DNA of 34,461 bases from Aquabacterium sp. A7-Y (GTDB lineage: Bacteria > Pseudomonadota > Gammaproteobacteria > Burkholderiales > Burkholderiaceae_C): the NCBI RefSeq assembly GCF_026153205.1, contig NZ_JAPFBW010000051.1, positions 1 through 34,461 of the forward strand, in the 5' to 3' direction. Below, in pieces: positions 25,793 through 33,884 of this stretch (position 1 is the first letter of the stretch; every line of letters starts with the position of its first letter). The notes beneath the pieces were generated by a model. It was not told the DNA's origin, searched no databases, and was given only the letters and a program-made list of their open reading frames with translations. The translations under genes and the position numbers were made by a program.

Positions 25793-27055
25793 CTAGAGCA
25801 GCAGGAAGGCCGCGGCCGCCACGGTGGTGGGGAGCAAGGCGCCTGCCAGGAGGCCGCCGGCCCCGATGGTCTCGTCCGAGAAGCCGTTTTTCAGCAGGGC
25901 GACGCCGGCCGGGTTCGGTGCGTTCGCGATGACCGTCAGCCCGCCGCCTGCCACCGCGCCCGCGACCAGCATGTACTTGGACTCGTCCTCGATGCCAGCG
26001 ATCAAGGACCCGAGATAGGTGAGCGCCGCGTTGTCCGTGATGGCGGTGAGGCCGAGCGAGCCGAGGAACAGCGCCAGCGGTTCCAGGCTGGAAACGATGG
26101 GCTGCAGCCACCAGCGCTGCATGCCGCCGAGCACCACCAGACCCGCCAGGAAAAAGCCGACGAGCAAGGCTTCCTTGACGATCAGGGGACTCTGGTGGCG
26201 CTCGTAGGCCTGCGCGAAACCCAGGAACATCAGGAAGAGCCCGAGGAAGGCCACGGGGTGGTGAGCCAGCAGCACCACGCCGGCCAGCAGGGCCAGATGC
26301 ACCGCGACCACGGGCAGGGGCACGGGCGCGCCAGGCGTTTCCTCGCCGGACGGCAGCGGCGCCTGCGCCAGGTGCCTGCGCAGCACAAAGGCGCAGATCG
26401 TCGCGTTGACCACCACCGCAACGGCGGCCTTCCAGCCGAAGGTGGCGAGCATGAAGGCCGTGTCCCACTGCCAGGTGCCGGCGACCATCAGCACGGGCGG
26501 GGCCGCATACGAGGTGAGCGTGCCACCGATGGAGACGTTGACGAACAGCACGCCCAGCGCCAGGTACTTGACGGTCTCCGGCATCCGGGGCCGGAAGATC
26601 TGCGGCGCGAGCATCAGGGCCGCGATGGTCATCGCAGCCGGCTCCGTGATCAGCGAACCCAGCAGCGGCACCGCGGCGAGCCCCAGCCAGGCCGTGGCGA
26701 GCGGCGTTGGCAGCGGCAGCAGGCGAGCCGCCGCGTCCACGGTCTTCAGCACGAACTGGAGGACCGGACGTGAGGCGGCGATCACCATGACGACAAACAC
26801 GAACAGCGGCTCGGTGTAGTTCCGCGATTCGGCATAGCCGAGCGCTGCGCTGCCGCCGCCGACCAGTGCCATGGCGAGCACCAGCACGATGGCCCAGAAG
26901 CCGAAGACGACTTCGACCTCGCCGAGGAGGTGAAAGAGACCGGCATGCCGGGGATAGCGGTGGGAGAGCCGCTCGAACTGCTTGGCAGAGAAGGTGTGGA
27001 GCAGCGCGACGGCGAAGAGTGCGGCCGCAATGGTTTCGATCAGGTGTCCAGTCAT
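25793..27055 (-). CDS. Putative Na+/H+ antiporter (membrane protein)
   Basis: A 420-residue polytopic inner-membrane protein with about 11 hydrophobic segments. Visible features are LIETIAAALFAVALLHTFSA at the N-terminus, the soluble SAKQFERLSHRYPRHAGLF, then LGEVEVVFGFWAIVLVLAMA, EPLFVFVVMVIAASRPVLQF, LITEPAAMTIAALMLAP, VSIGGTLTSYAAPPVLMVAG, SLGLTAITDNAALTYLGSLI and AGAVAGGGLTVIANAPNPAG. The TDNAAL and NAPNPAG pieces resemble the discontinuous helices of ion-transporter superfamily antiporters, and the protein matches the putative Na+/H+ antiporter family in overall character. Transported ion is unproven. ATG 27055 is chosen because the frame above it (to 27295) is Arg-rich, low-complexity translation. 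It is convergent with the AGE gene, and a promoter is not evident. Confidence 0.7.
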   Translation of the reverse strand: MTGHLIETIAAALFAVALLHTFSAKQFERLSHRYPRHAGLFHLLGEVEVVFGFWAIVLVLAMALVGGGSAALGYAESRNYTEPLFVFVVMVIAASRPVLQFVLKTVDAAARLLPLPTPLATAWLGLAAVPLLGSLITEPAAMTIAALMLAPQIFRPRMPETVKYLALGVLFVNVSIGGTLTSYAAPPVLMVAGTWQWDTAFMLATFGWKAAVAVVVNATICAFVLRRHLAQAPLPSGEETPGAPVPLPVVAVHLALLAGVVLLAHHPVAFLGLFLMFLGFAQAYERHQSPLIVKEALLVGFFLAGLVVLGGMQRWWLQPIVSSLEPLALFLGSLGLTAITDNAALTYLGSLIAGIEDESKYMLVAGAVAGGGLTVIANAPNPAGVALLKNGFSDETIGAGGLLAGALLPTTVAAAAFLLL

Positions 27056-27282
27056 CGGAGCGGGTCGTGGTTCAGCCGCGTGGCGGCCCGACCGACGCAA
27101 CAACCTGCCGGCGGCGCGGAGCCGCATCGACACCCGCGCCCAGTTTAACTCGAAGGAAGCGGGACGCTCCTCGCCGGAGGGTGAGGTCGCCAGCGGCAAT
27201 CGTTGCGAAGAGCAACAGCGTGTCGTCGCCGCGATGGCGCGACCCGTTATTCCATAGGTATGAACGCCCGGAGTGGACCCCC

Positions 27283-27726
27283 ATGACCCAGCCATCCAGA
27301 CGCCGCTTCCTCACCTTCTGCACCGCCGGCGCGCTGGCGTCGGCGCTCGCCGCCTGCGGTGGTGGCGGCGGCGACAGCGACAGTGACGTGGGGGACGAGG
27401 AGCCCCTGGTTGTCTATCACGGATCGACCCTCATCGTGGACGGCGTCGAGTACCCGGCAGAGCCGCCCCCGTCGGAGCCCTATTACGCGGCGTCGGTCCT
27501 CGTGGAGCCTGAGGACGAGGAGGAAGCGGCCCACACCCTGGCCGAGCTGGGTCTTGCGGTGATCGCGGACTACGAAGACGAAGGTCTTTGGCTCGTGCAG
27601 GTTCCCACCGGGTTCGAAATCCAGTGGACCCACGCCTTGCCGGAACAGCCGGGCATCGCGGACGCGTTCCTGAACGGCGCCTACTACCGGGAGCGAGCGG
27701 CGGCCGCGAAGCGCGTGCGCACCTGA
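27283..27726 (+). CDS. Small Tat-type lipoprotein of unknown function
   Basis: A 147-residue protein I do not recognise. The N-terminus MTQPSRRRFLTFCTAGALAS has the twin-arginine motif SRRRFL, a hydrophobic stretch and a lipobox-like LAAC at about residues 22-25, followed by a GGGGGDSDSD linker. The predicted mature part is very acidic (DVGDEEPLVVYHG, EPEDEEEAAHTLAELG) with the pattern YYAASVLVEPEDEEEAAHTL then LAVIADYEDEGLWLVQVPTG. It could be an exported protein or a short inhibitor/propeptide-like domain; neither is shown. ATG 27283 has GGAG 9 nt upstream. The 227-bp gap before it holds only a small GTTGC/GCAAC repeat near 27202 and no clear promoter. It is convergent with the amylase gene. 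Confidence 0.7.
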   Translation: MTQPSRRRFLTFCTAGALASALAACGGGGGDSDSDVGDEEPLVVYHGSTLIVDGVEYPAEPPPSEPYYAASVLVEPEDEEEAAHTLAELGLAVIADYEDEGLWLVQVPTGFEIQWTHALPEQPGIADAFLNGAYYRERAAAAKRVRT

Positions 27727-27781
27727 CCCCGTCGTCCCCGGCAGCTCTCCAGGCCTCGTTGAATCCGGGCCGGCTCCGCCC

Positions 27782-29374
27782 TCAGCCGCCCTGCCCCACG
27801 CGGGCGCCGACGTGGAGGGCCGCGGCGCCGTTGGACGGGGCCGTCAGGGTGACGTAGCCGGCACCATCGACCGTGACCACGTTGCCGCTGCAGTGGCCGT
27901 TGCTGAAATCGCCCGAGATCACGTCGCAGTACCGGCCCGCCGGCAGGCTGGTCTTGAAGTGGCGGGTCAGCGCTCCGCCTTCCTTGTTGATGACCACGAA
28001 GCCGGCATTGCCCCGACCGAAGGCGATCTGGTTGTTGCCGTTGTCCCACCAGTCAGTGACGGCCCAGTGGTCGAGGGTCGCGTTGCGGAAGCCCACCATG
28101 TTGCCGATGCCCCGCCAGCGGTGCTCGCAGACCCAGCCGCCGATGCTCTGGTTGAAGCAGGCCGGGCTGGACACGCCGCCGTCCCAGGGTCCCTGGGTCG
28201 CGCCGCCGCCGTAGTGCGGCGGGCCGAAGCTGCTGTCGTAGGCGCTGCTGCGCTTGTAGGCATAGCTGGACATCAGCTGCGGGTAGCCGTAGGGCCAGGC
28301 CAGCATGAAGATGTTGGCGAGGTCATAGGTCGAGCCGTCGTGGTAGGTGATGTAGCTGCCGCCGCCGCCATGGCCGCGCTGCTTGTCGTGGTTGTCGATG
28401 AAAGCCACCGCCTTGCTGCTGGGCATCAGGCCCCAGCTCTCGCCGAAGCTGCGCAGGTCGGCCAGCCGGCCGCCCTTGAACTTGCCGTGGATCTGCGGGC
28501 CGTAACCGAACTCGGTGATGTTGACCTGGTTGCCGTTCAGGCCGTCGTACTGGCTGGGCTGCACCGCCTCGCCCGGCGCACCGATCACCTCCAGGAACCA
28601 GTACGGCTTGTCGGCGCCCGCGCGCGAGTTGACGGTGTCGATGATCGCGGCGAGGTCGACCGGATGGATGTGCTTGGCCGCGTCGACGCGGAAACCCTTG
28701 ACGCCCAGCCTGACCATCTCGACCAGGTAGTCGCTGATCTTGCCGCGCACATAACTGCTGCCGGTGTGCAGGTCCTGCAGGCCGGAGAGCTCGCAGTTCT
28801 GCACGTTCCAGGCGTCCTGGTAGTTGCTGACCGTGCAGACCGGCGAATGGAAGTCGTTGGCGCCGTAGAGGCCGGGGAAGTCGTGATGGCTCCATGAGCG
28901 CCCGGCGCTGGAGGTGCCGCTGCCGCTGGCCATGTGGTTGATCACCGCATCGACATAAACGCCGACGCCCACGGCATTGCAGCGCTGGACCATGTCCTGG
29001 AACTCCACGCGCGTGCCGCTGCGGCTGCGGTCCAGCTGGTAGCTCACCGGCTGGTAGCGCATCCACCAGGGATAGGGCGCACCGTCGCCAGTGGCGATCC
29101 AGGCGTGCTCGGTGGGCGGCGAGACCTGCACCGCGGCGAAACCCTTGGGGCCGAGGTAGCTCTCGCATTCACGCGCGACATCGGTCCACTTCCACTCGAA
29201 GAGGTGGACGAAGGCGGTGCGGGCGGTGGGCTGGGCCTGGGCGGGTGCGCTCGCCCAGGGGGCGATGCCGGCTGACGCCGCGAGGGCGGTCGACAGCGCC
29301 ATACGACGCAGCGAAAACGGGAAAAGGCGGGGGCGAGCAAGCGGCTGCGCGGACGCGCAAGAGGGGTACAACAC
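27782..29374 (-). CDS. Secreted alpha-amylase, GH13 (animal/actinobacterial type)
   Basis: Extracellular enzyme cleaving alpha-1,4-glucans. The 530-residue precursor has a long N-region, then MALSTALAASAGIAPWASAP and a cleavage site near AQA (about residue 47). The mature protein opens TARTAFVHLFEWKWTDVARE and shows all GH13 regions: DAVINHM (about 142-148), nucleophile D231 in GFRVDAAKHI, acid/base E262 in YWFLEVIGAP, transition-state D330 in AFIDNHDKQRGHG. An Aamy_C-type beta domain ends it; no carbohydrate-binding module follows. Of the three chloride ligands of animal amylases, R229 and N328 are kept but the third is Gln (Q366, PYGYPQLMSSY). GTG 29374 has GAAGGAG 8 nt upstream, which decides the start. 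Two inverted repeats lie upstream. Confidence 0.95.
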   Translation of the reverse strand: MLYPSCASAQPLARPRLFPFSLRRMALSTALAASAGIAPWASAPAQAQPTARTAFVHLFEWKWTDVARECESYLGPKGFAAVQVSPPTEHAWIATGDGAPYPWWMRYQPVSYQLDRSRSGTRVEFQDMVQRCNAVGVGVYVDAVINHMASGSGTSSAGRSWSHHDFPGLYGANDFHSPVCTVSNYQDAWNVQNCELSGLQDLHTGSSYVRGKISDYLVEMVRLGVKGFRVDAAKHIHPVDLAAIIDTVNSRAGADKPYWFLEVIGAPGEAVQPSQYDGLNGNQVNITEFGYGPQIHGKFKGGRLADLRSFGESWGLMPSSKAVAFIDNHDKQRGHGGGGSYITYHDGSTYDLANIFMLAWPYGYPQLMSSYAYKRSSAYDSSFGPPHYGGGATQGPWDGGVSSPACFNQSIGGWVCEHRWRGIGNMVGFRNATLDHWAVTDWWDNGNNQIAFGRGNAGFVVINKEGGALTRHFKTSLPAGRYCDVISGDFSNGHCSGNVVTVDGAGYVTLTAPSNGAAALHVGARVGQGG

Positions 29375-29442
29375 GGACTGTCTCCTTCGGTGCTAGGGGC
29401 AGGACGAAGGTCGTGGCGCCTCCTGTGTCCCGCGGTCTCGGG

Positions 29443-29452
29443 GAACCGGTTC
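29443..29452. promoter_or_regulatory. LacI-type operator candidate GAACCGGTTC before the amylase gene
   Basis: A perfect 10-bp palindrome with a central CG, the symmetry typical of LacI-family operators for maltose/glucan genes. It lies 69-78 bp upstream of the amylase start and overlaps TTCGAA at its right side. No intact LacI gene is in the window; the only LacI sequence is the decayed copy at 134-560. Function inferred. Confidence 0.4.
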
Positions 29453-29471
29453 GAAGGTTAGTCAGGCTGCC

Positions 29472-29494
29472 GGCGCAATGCACGCGTTTGCGCC
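29472..29494. promoter_or_regulatory. Inverted repeat GGCGCAA-N9-TTGCGCC upstream of the amylase gene
   Basis: Perfect 7-bp arms (29472-29478 and 29488-29494) around a 9-bp spacer. It could be a second operator or part of a transcript end for the OYE fusion gene, though no U-tract is present. The rest of 29375-29607 shows no gene and no convincing promoter hexamers. Confidence 0.35.
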
Positions 29495-29607
29495 ATGACC
29501 CAAGGCATGTTGTGTAAGTAGTGTCGGAGCTTCAGCGCAAGCCGCTTGCAGGGCCGATGAGCGCGGCCGTCGTTTCGTTGGCTTCGAGGGTCTTCCCCTA
29601 TCGCCCT

Positions 29608-31602
29608 TCAGTTCATCCGTACCACCGACTTGCCAGCTGGCCGGTGGCCCATGTGTCGTCGTTCAATCGCATCGACCAGCCGGCCGCGATCGAGCACCTC
29701 GCCGATGTGGCCGACCAGCCGCCCCTCGGCCACCTCCTGCGCGACCTGCGCAAGCCGGCGAGCGTCGGGCCGCATCGTGAACCACACCCCGCGTCCGCCG
29801 GGGGGAACACGCGCCTCGATGTCAGGGGCGCAGGTGCTGACGATACGCCCGGCCGGAGAGAGGGCGCGCCAGAGTCCCGCGAGCGTCTCGCCGCCCACCA
29901 GGTCGAGCACCAGGTCGACGCCCGTCGGGCCCCGCGTCGACAAGGCGAGCTCCGGCTCGATCACCTGCTCGGCGCCGAGCGCACGCACGTGCTCGGCGTT
30001 CGATGCGCGGGCGGTGGCCAGCACACGCGCGCCCGCACGCTTGGCGAACTGCACGGCGAAGCCGCCTACGCCGCCGGCCGCGCCATGGATCAGCACGGTC
30101 TCGCCACTGCGAAGTCCGCCTGTTTCCATCAGCGCCTGCCACGCCGTGAGCGACGCGACCGGCAGCGAGGCGGCGGTCACCAGGTCGAGCGCTTCGGGGA
30201 CGTGCACCAGCTGGTCGGCGGGCACGGCCACGTAGTCGGCGTAGGCGCCCAGACGGCCCAAGGCTGCGAACACGCGAGTGCCCGGCGCGAACCGCACCGG
30301 ATCAAGGTCCTCCGCCGCGTGCACCACCTCGCCGGCCAACTCGATGCCCAGCGTCGCCGGCAATGCCAGCGGGAAGGCCTGTGTCAGCGAGCCTGTGCGA
30401 ATCTTCCCGTCCAGCGCATTGACCCCGGCCGCGCGCACATGCACCAGCACCTCGCCGGAGCCTGGCGTCGGCACGGGCACCAGATCCTCACGCAGGCCTT
30501 CCGACCCGCCGTAGGCATGCAGACGCAGCGTGCGGTTGGACCCCGGTGGCAGCAGCGGATAGTCGATGTAGCCGCCTGGACCGTCGCTGTAAAAGGTATC
30601 GCGGTCGGGGGCATTCAGGAGCGCGTCCAGCGCGAAACGCTGCACAAGGTCGGGGTTGGCCAGATAAGCGCTGCCGAACACGACTGCGTCAGCCTCGCCC
30701 TTCGCGATGTGGTGCTCGCCAGTCGCCTTGGACAGCCCGCCGCCCAGCAGGTACACGCCGGGAAACAAGGACCTCAGATGCTCGTGGTAGTCGAAGGCGG
30801 TGTGGGCCCCGGCCACGTGCAGGTAAGCCAGTTGCAGCGGCGCAATGGTGCGCACCAGATGCCCATAGGTCTCCACGGGCGTCGCGTCGTGGATGTCGTT
30901 GAACCCCATTTCCGGCGAGATCTTGATCCCTACACGGTCGGCGCCGATCTCCGCGGCCAGCGCCTCCAGCACCTCGACGATGAAGCGAGCCCGGTTCGCG
31001 ATCGAGCCCCCGTAGCGGTCGGTGCGCTGATTGGTACTGGACGACAAGAACTGCTCCGGCAAGTAGCCGGAGGCCGCGTGCAGTTCGACGCCGTCGAAGC
31101 CCGCCTGCAGCGCGCGCCGCGCCGCCAAGCGAAAGTCCTGTACAAGGGCCTCGACCTCCTCGGTGGTCAGTGCGCGGGGTGTCACGAAATCGGCGGGTCC
31201 GGTCGCGAGCCAGGCCTGGCCTGCAGGCCGGATGGCCGACGGCGCGACCGGCTGGGCACCGCCCGGCAGCAGCGAAGGATGGGAGATGCGGCCGCAGTGC
31301 ATCAGTTGCAGGAAGATGCGACCGCCCCTGGCATGCACTTCGCGGGTCACCTTTTGCCAGGCCTCGACTTGAGCGTCGGAATGGATACCCGGCGTTCGCA
31401 CATAGCCCTTGCCCATCGCGCACGGAAAGGTGCCCTCGGTCACCAGCAGGCCCGCATCAGCGCGCTGTCCGTAGTAGGTCACCGCCAGCTCCGAGGGCAC
31501 GCCCGTCGAGTCGTTCGCGCGGCTGCGCGTCATCGGAGCCATCACCAGGCGGTTGGGCAGCGTCATGCGGCCGATGCGAACAGTGGTGTGAAGCAGGGTC
31601 AT
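29608..31602 (-). CDS. Fused Old Yellow Enzyme ene-reductase and zeta-crystallin-like quinone reductase
   Basis: One uninterrupted 664-residue chain holding two normally separate enzymes. Residues 1-352 are an FMN-dependent Old Yellow Enzyme: NRLVMAPMTRSRAND with T25, LAVTYYGQRADAGLLVTEGT, VELHAASGYLPEQFL with H175 and Y180, STNQRTDRYGGSIANRARF, VFGSAYLANPDLVQRF, GPGGYIDYPLL. Residues about 358-664 are an NADPH-binding MDR/QOR protein: LRLHAYGGSEGL, VRAAGVNALDGKIRTG, LGIELAGEV, VLIHGAAGGVGGFAVQFAKR (503-522), lacking Zn ligands. OYE positions usually Asn (HxxN), Arg and Arg are S178, K227 and S311. Both halves reduce activated C=C bonds or quinones, so electrophile detoxification is inferred. 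ATG 31602 has TTGGAG at good spacing; an in-frame start at 31635 lacks one. It is divergent from LysR. Confidence 0.9.
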   Translation of the reverse strand: MTLLHTTVRIGRMTLPNRLVMAPMTRSRANDSTGVPSELAVTYYGQRADAGLLVTEGTFPCAMGKGYVRTPGIHSDAQVEAWQKVTREVHARGGRIFLQLMHCGRISHPSLLPGGAQPVAPSAIRPAGQAWLATGPADFVTPRALTTEEVEALVQDFRLAARRALQAGFDGVELHAASGYLPEQFLSSSTNQRTDRYGGSIANRARFIVEVLEALAAEIGADRVGIKISPEMGFNDIHDATPVETYGHLVRTIAPLQLAYLHVAGAHTAFDYHEHLRSLFPGVYLLGGGLSKATGEHHIAKGEADAVVFGSAYLANPDLVQRFALDALLNAPDRDTFYSDGPGGYIDYPLLPPGSNRTLRLHAYGGSEGLREDLVPVPTPGSGEVLVHVRAAGVNALDGKIRTGSLTQAFPLALPATLGIELAGEVVHAAEDLDPVRFAPGTRVFAALGRLGAYADYVAVPADQLVHVPEALDLVTAASLPVASLTAWQALMETGGLRSGETVLIHGAAGGVGGFAVQFAKRAGARVLATARASNAEHVRALGAEQVIEPELALSTRGPTGVDLVLDLVGGETLAGLWRALSPAGRIVSTCAPDIEARVPPGGRGVWFTMRPDARRLAQVAQEVAEGRLVGHIGEVLDRGRLVDAIERRHMGHRPAGKSVVRMN

Positions 31603-31669
31603 CGGATTCTCCAAGAGGGGTTGCGATGCAGCCATGTTGAATTGCTCCCGACGTGGAATAAACGTGTTT

Positions 31670-31691
31670 CAATGGAATCTCTGATCCATTG
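31670..31691. promoter_or_regulatory. Inverted repeat CAATGGA-N8-TCCATTG in the LysR/OYE intergenic region
   Basis: Perfect 7-bp arms (31670-31676, 31685-31691) with spacer ATCTCTGA, 14 bp upstream of the LysR start. It is the only strong symmetric element in the 103-bp divergent region and is AT-rich against its surroundings. LysR proteins usually bind imperfect dyads and repress themselves, which fits this place. A further TTGAA/TTCAA pair brackets 31638-31672. Confidence 0.5.
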
Positions 31692-31705
31692 ATGGAGCAA
31701 TCGAC

Positions 31706-32596
31706 TTGGAGCTGCTCAGCAACATGGAGCTGTTCGTCGAGGTGGCGCGCGCCAAAGGCTTCCGCCGCGCGGCTGATGCCCTGGGCATGCCGAACTCCAC
31801 CGTCTCGCGACGCGTGGCCGAGTTGGAGAAGGCGGTGGGCGTGCGACTCTTCCACCGCACCACGCGCCGGGTGGAACTGACAGAGGCAGGCAAGGTCTAC
31901 TTCCAGCGTTGCGAAGGGCTGGTCGCCGAGGCGCGCGTCGCGCACGAGGCACTGCTCGAGCACGCAGCACAGCCCGGCGGCGTGCTGCGGGTGTCGATGC
32001 CGGTCGACCTGGCCATCACCTACCTCGCGGCGCCCTTGCGTGCCTTTGCCGAACGCTACCCGCTGATCCACTTCGAACTCGACCTGTCGGCGCGTCGGGT
32101 CGATCTGGTGGCTGACGGCTTCGATCTCGCGATCCGCCTGGGCGATCCGCCGAGCACGCCCTCAACGCTGATTGCAAGGCAGCTGGGCTCGCTGTCACGT
32201 CATCTCTATGCGTCGCCGCGCTACCTGCGCCACGCACCGCCGCTGCAGCACCCCCGGGACCTGGCTGGACACGACTGCCTGATGCTCGGCAACAGCGGGC
32301 CGTCGGCGTGGACACTGCGGTCGCGCCACCAAACGCTCACGGTGCCGGTCTCCGGCCGCTTCTCGATGAACAGCCTGGGGCTGTGCCGCAGGCTGGCCCG
32401 CCTCGGGCTGGGTATCGCCCCGATGGGCGTGGCGGATACGCGGGAGGAGAGGCGTTCGGGCGAACTGCAAAGGGTGCTGCCGGAGTGGGAGTTTCAGCCG
32501 CTGATCGTCCATGCCGTCACGGAATCGCGGCTGCTCCCGTCGCGGGTGCGGCTTTTCGTCGAGTTCATGGCCGCGGCGCTGGCCGCGGATCCATGA
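31706..32596 (+). CDS. LysR-family transcriptional regulator
   Basis: A 296-residue regulator: N-terminal winged HTH (about residues 7-66: MELFVEVARAKGFRRAADAL, GMPNSTVSRRVAELEKAVGV, RLFHRTTRRVELTEAG) and an effector-binding domain (about 90-290: GVLRVSMPVDLAITYLAAPL, FELDLSARRVDLVADGFDLA, IRLGDPPSTPSTLIARQLGS). This is the CrgA/DsdC-like subgroup common beside oxidoreductase genes. TTG 31706 has GGAG 8 nt upstream; ATG 31724, six codons in, is the alternative and lacks a good Shine-Dalgarno. It is divergent from the OYE-quinone reductase fusion, its probable target. Convergent with aroC across 52 bp without a visible terminator. Confidence 0.92.
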   Translation: MELLSNMELFVEVARAKGFRRAADALGMPNSTVSRRVAELEKAVGVRLFHRTTRRVELTEAGKVYFQRCEGLVAEARVAHEALLEHAAQPGGVLRVSMPVDLAITYLAAPLRAFAERYPLIHFELDLSARRVDLVADGFDLAIRLGDPPSTPSTLIARQLGSLSRHLYASPRYLRHAPPLQHPRDLAGHDCLMLGNSGPSAWTLRSRHQTLTVPVSGRFSMNSLGLCRRLARLGLGIAPMGVADTREERRSGELQRVLPEWEFQPLIVHAVTESRLLPSRVRLFVEFMAAALAADP

Positions 32597-32648
32597 CCGC
32601 CGCGACAAGGCCCGACGGACGCTGCGGCCGCGCCGCCCAGCAGCCGAC

Positions 32649-33755
32649 TCAGGCCTCCGGGGCGCGTCCCGGGATGCGCGGCGTGTCGACCCGGACGTCG
32701 CCGCACTGCGCGCGGTGGCGCAGCGCGTGGTCCATCAGCACCAGCGCGAGCATCGCCTCGGCGATGGGCGTGGCGCGGATGCCGACGCAGGGGTCGTGGC
32801 GCCCGAAGGTCTCGACGGTCGCGCTCTGGCCCGCGAGGTCGATGGACTCGCGCGGCGAGCGGATCGAACTGGTGGGCTTGATCGCGATCGAGACTTTGAT
32901 GTCCTGGCCGGTGCTGATGCCGCCCAGCACGCCGCCGGCGTTGTTGTTGCGAAAACCCTCCGGCGACAGCGAGTCGCCGTGATGTGTGCCCTTGTGGGCG
33001 ACGCTGGCGAAACCCGCGCCGATCTCGACGCCCTTGACGGCGTTGATGGCCATCATCGCGTGGGCGATGTCGGCATCCAGCTTGTCGAACAAGGGCTCGC
33101 CGAGGCCCACCGGCACCTGGCTCGCTTCGATGTGGATACGCGCGCCGACCGAGTCGCCGGCCTTGCGCAGCCCGTCCAGGTAGTCCTCGAGCTGCGGCAC
33201 GATGCTCGCGTTGGGCGCGAAAAACGGGTTCTCGGACACGTGCTCCCAGCTCTCGAAGGGAATCGTCAGCTCGCCCAGCTGTGTCATGCAGCCGCGGAAC
33301 TCGGTGCCGTATTGCTGCCGGAGCCACTTGCGTGCCACCGCGCCCGCCCCCACCATCGGCGCGGTGAGCCGCGCCGAGGAACGGCCGCCGCCGCGCGGGT
33401 CGCGGATGCCGTACTTGTGCCAATAGGTGTAGTCCGCGTGCCCCGGGCGGAAGGTCTGCAGGATATTGCCGTAGTCCTTGCTGCGCTGGTCGGTGTTGCG
33501 GATCAGCAGGCAGATCGGCGTGCCGGTGGTGCGGCCCTCATAGACGCCCGAGAGGATCTCGACCGCGTCGGGTTCGTTGCGCTGCGTCACGTGGCGCGAG
33601 GTGCCGGGGCGACGACGGTCCAGCTCGGGCTGGATATCCGCCTCGGACAGCTCCATGCCAGGAGGGCAGCCGTCGATCACGCAGCCGATCGCCGGGCCGT
33701 GGGATTCACCGAAGTTGGTGACGCGAAACAGGAGGCCGAAGGTGCTGCCGGACAT
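32649..33755 (-). CDS. aroC: Chorismate synthase
   Basis: Converts 5-enolpyruvylshikimate-3-phosphate to chorismate using reduced FMN, the last common step of aromatic biosynthesis. The 368-residue protein begins [20 protein letters not shown], carrying the first family signature with its His, then [79 protein letters not shown], and [20 protein letters not shown] with [13 protein letters not shown]. Length is standard. The start is clear, although no Shine-Dalgarno precedes it. A -10 TAAAAT lies 34 bp upstream. Usually a housekeeping single gene. Confidence 0.98.
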   Translation of the reverse strand: MSGSTFGLLFRVTNFGESHGPAIGCVIDGCPPGMELSEADIQPELDRRRPGTSRHVTQRNEPDAVEILSGVYEGRTTGTPICLLIRNTDQRSKDYGNILQTFRPGHADYTYWHKYGIRDPRGGGRSSARLTAPMVGAGAVARKWLRQQYGTEFRGCMTQLGELTIPFESWEHVSENPFFAPNASIVPQLEDYLDGLRKAGDSVGARIHIEASQVPVGLGEPLFDKLDADIAHAMMAINAVKGVEIGAGFASVAHKGTHHGDSLSPEGFRNNNAGGVLGGISTGQDIKVSIAIKPTSSIRSPRESIDLAGQSATVETFGRHDPCVGIRATPIAEAMLALVLMDHALRHRAQCGDVRVDTPRIPGRAPEA

Positions 33756-33788
33756 GGATGGGGGGCACAGACGTTGCAGGAGCGGTCG

Positions 33789-33794
33789 ATTTTA
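33789..33794 (-). promoter_or_regulatory. Candidate -10 element of aroC
   Basis: TAAAAT on the minus strand, 34 bp before the aroC ATG, which would give a leader of about 27 nt. No convincing -35 is found 17 bp upstream; that stretch is GC-rich repeat. Weak support. Confidence 0.3.
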
Positions 33795-33813
33795 CGCGCC
33801 GTCGGCGCTGTGC

Positions 33814-33848
33814 CCGGTCCGCGCGCACCCGGGACCCGCGCGGACCGG
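33814..33848 (-). terminator. Strong hairpin between the CBS gene and aroC
   Basis: CCGGTCCGCGCG (33814-33825) and CGCGCGGACCGG (33837-33848) are perfect 12-base arms around an 11-nt loop that itself contains CCCGGG. It lies 36 bp after the CBS-gene stop on the minus strand. No U-tract follows, so it may be a weak terminator or an mRNA-stabilising element separating the two genes. Confidence 0.5.
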
Positions 33849-33884
33849 CGCGCCAGGGAGCGGGCGCAGGAGCCCGGGCCAGGC

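Noticed and set aside
30535-30560. The OYE/quinone reductase junction as a possible sequencing frameshift
   Set aside because: Both halves are in the same frame with a short natural linker and no need for an indel. A missed stop cannot be excluded from one sequence, so this is listed as a check under the finding.
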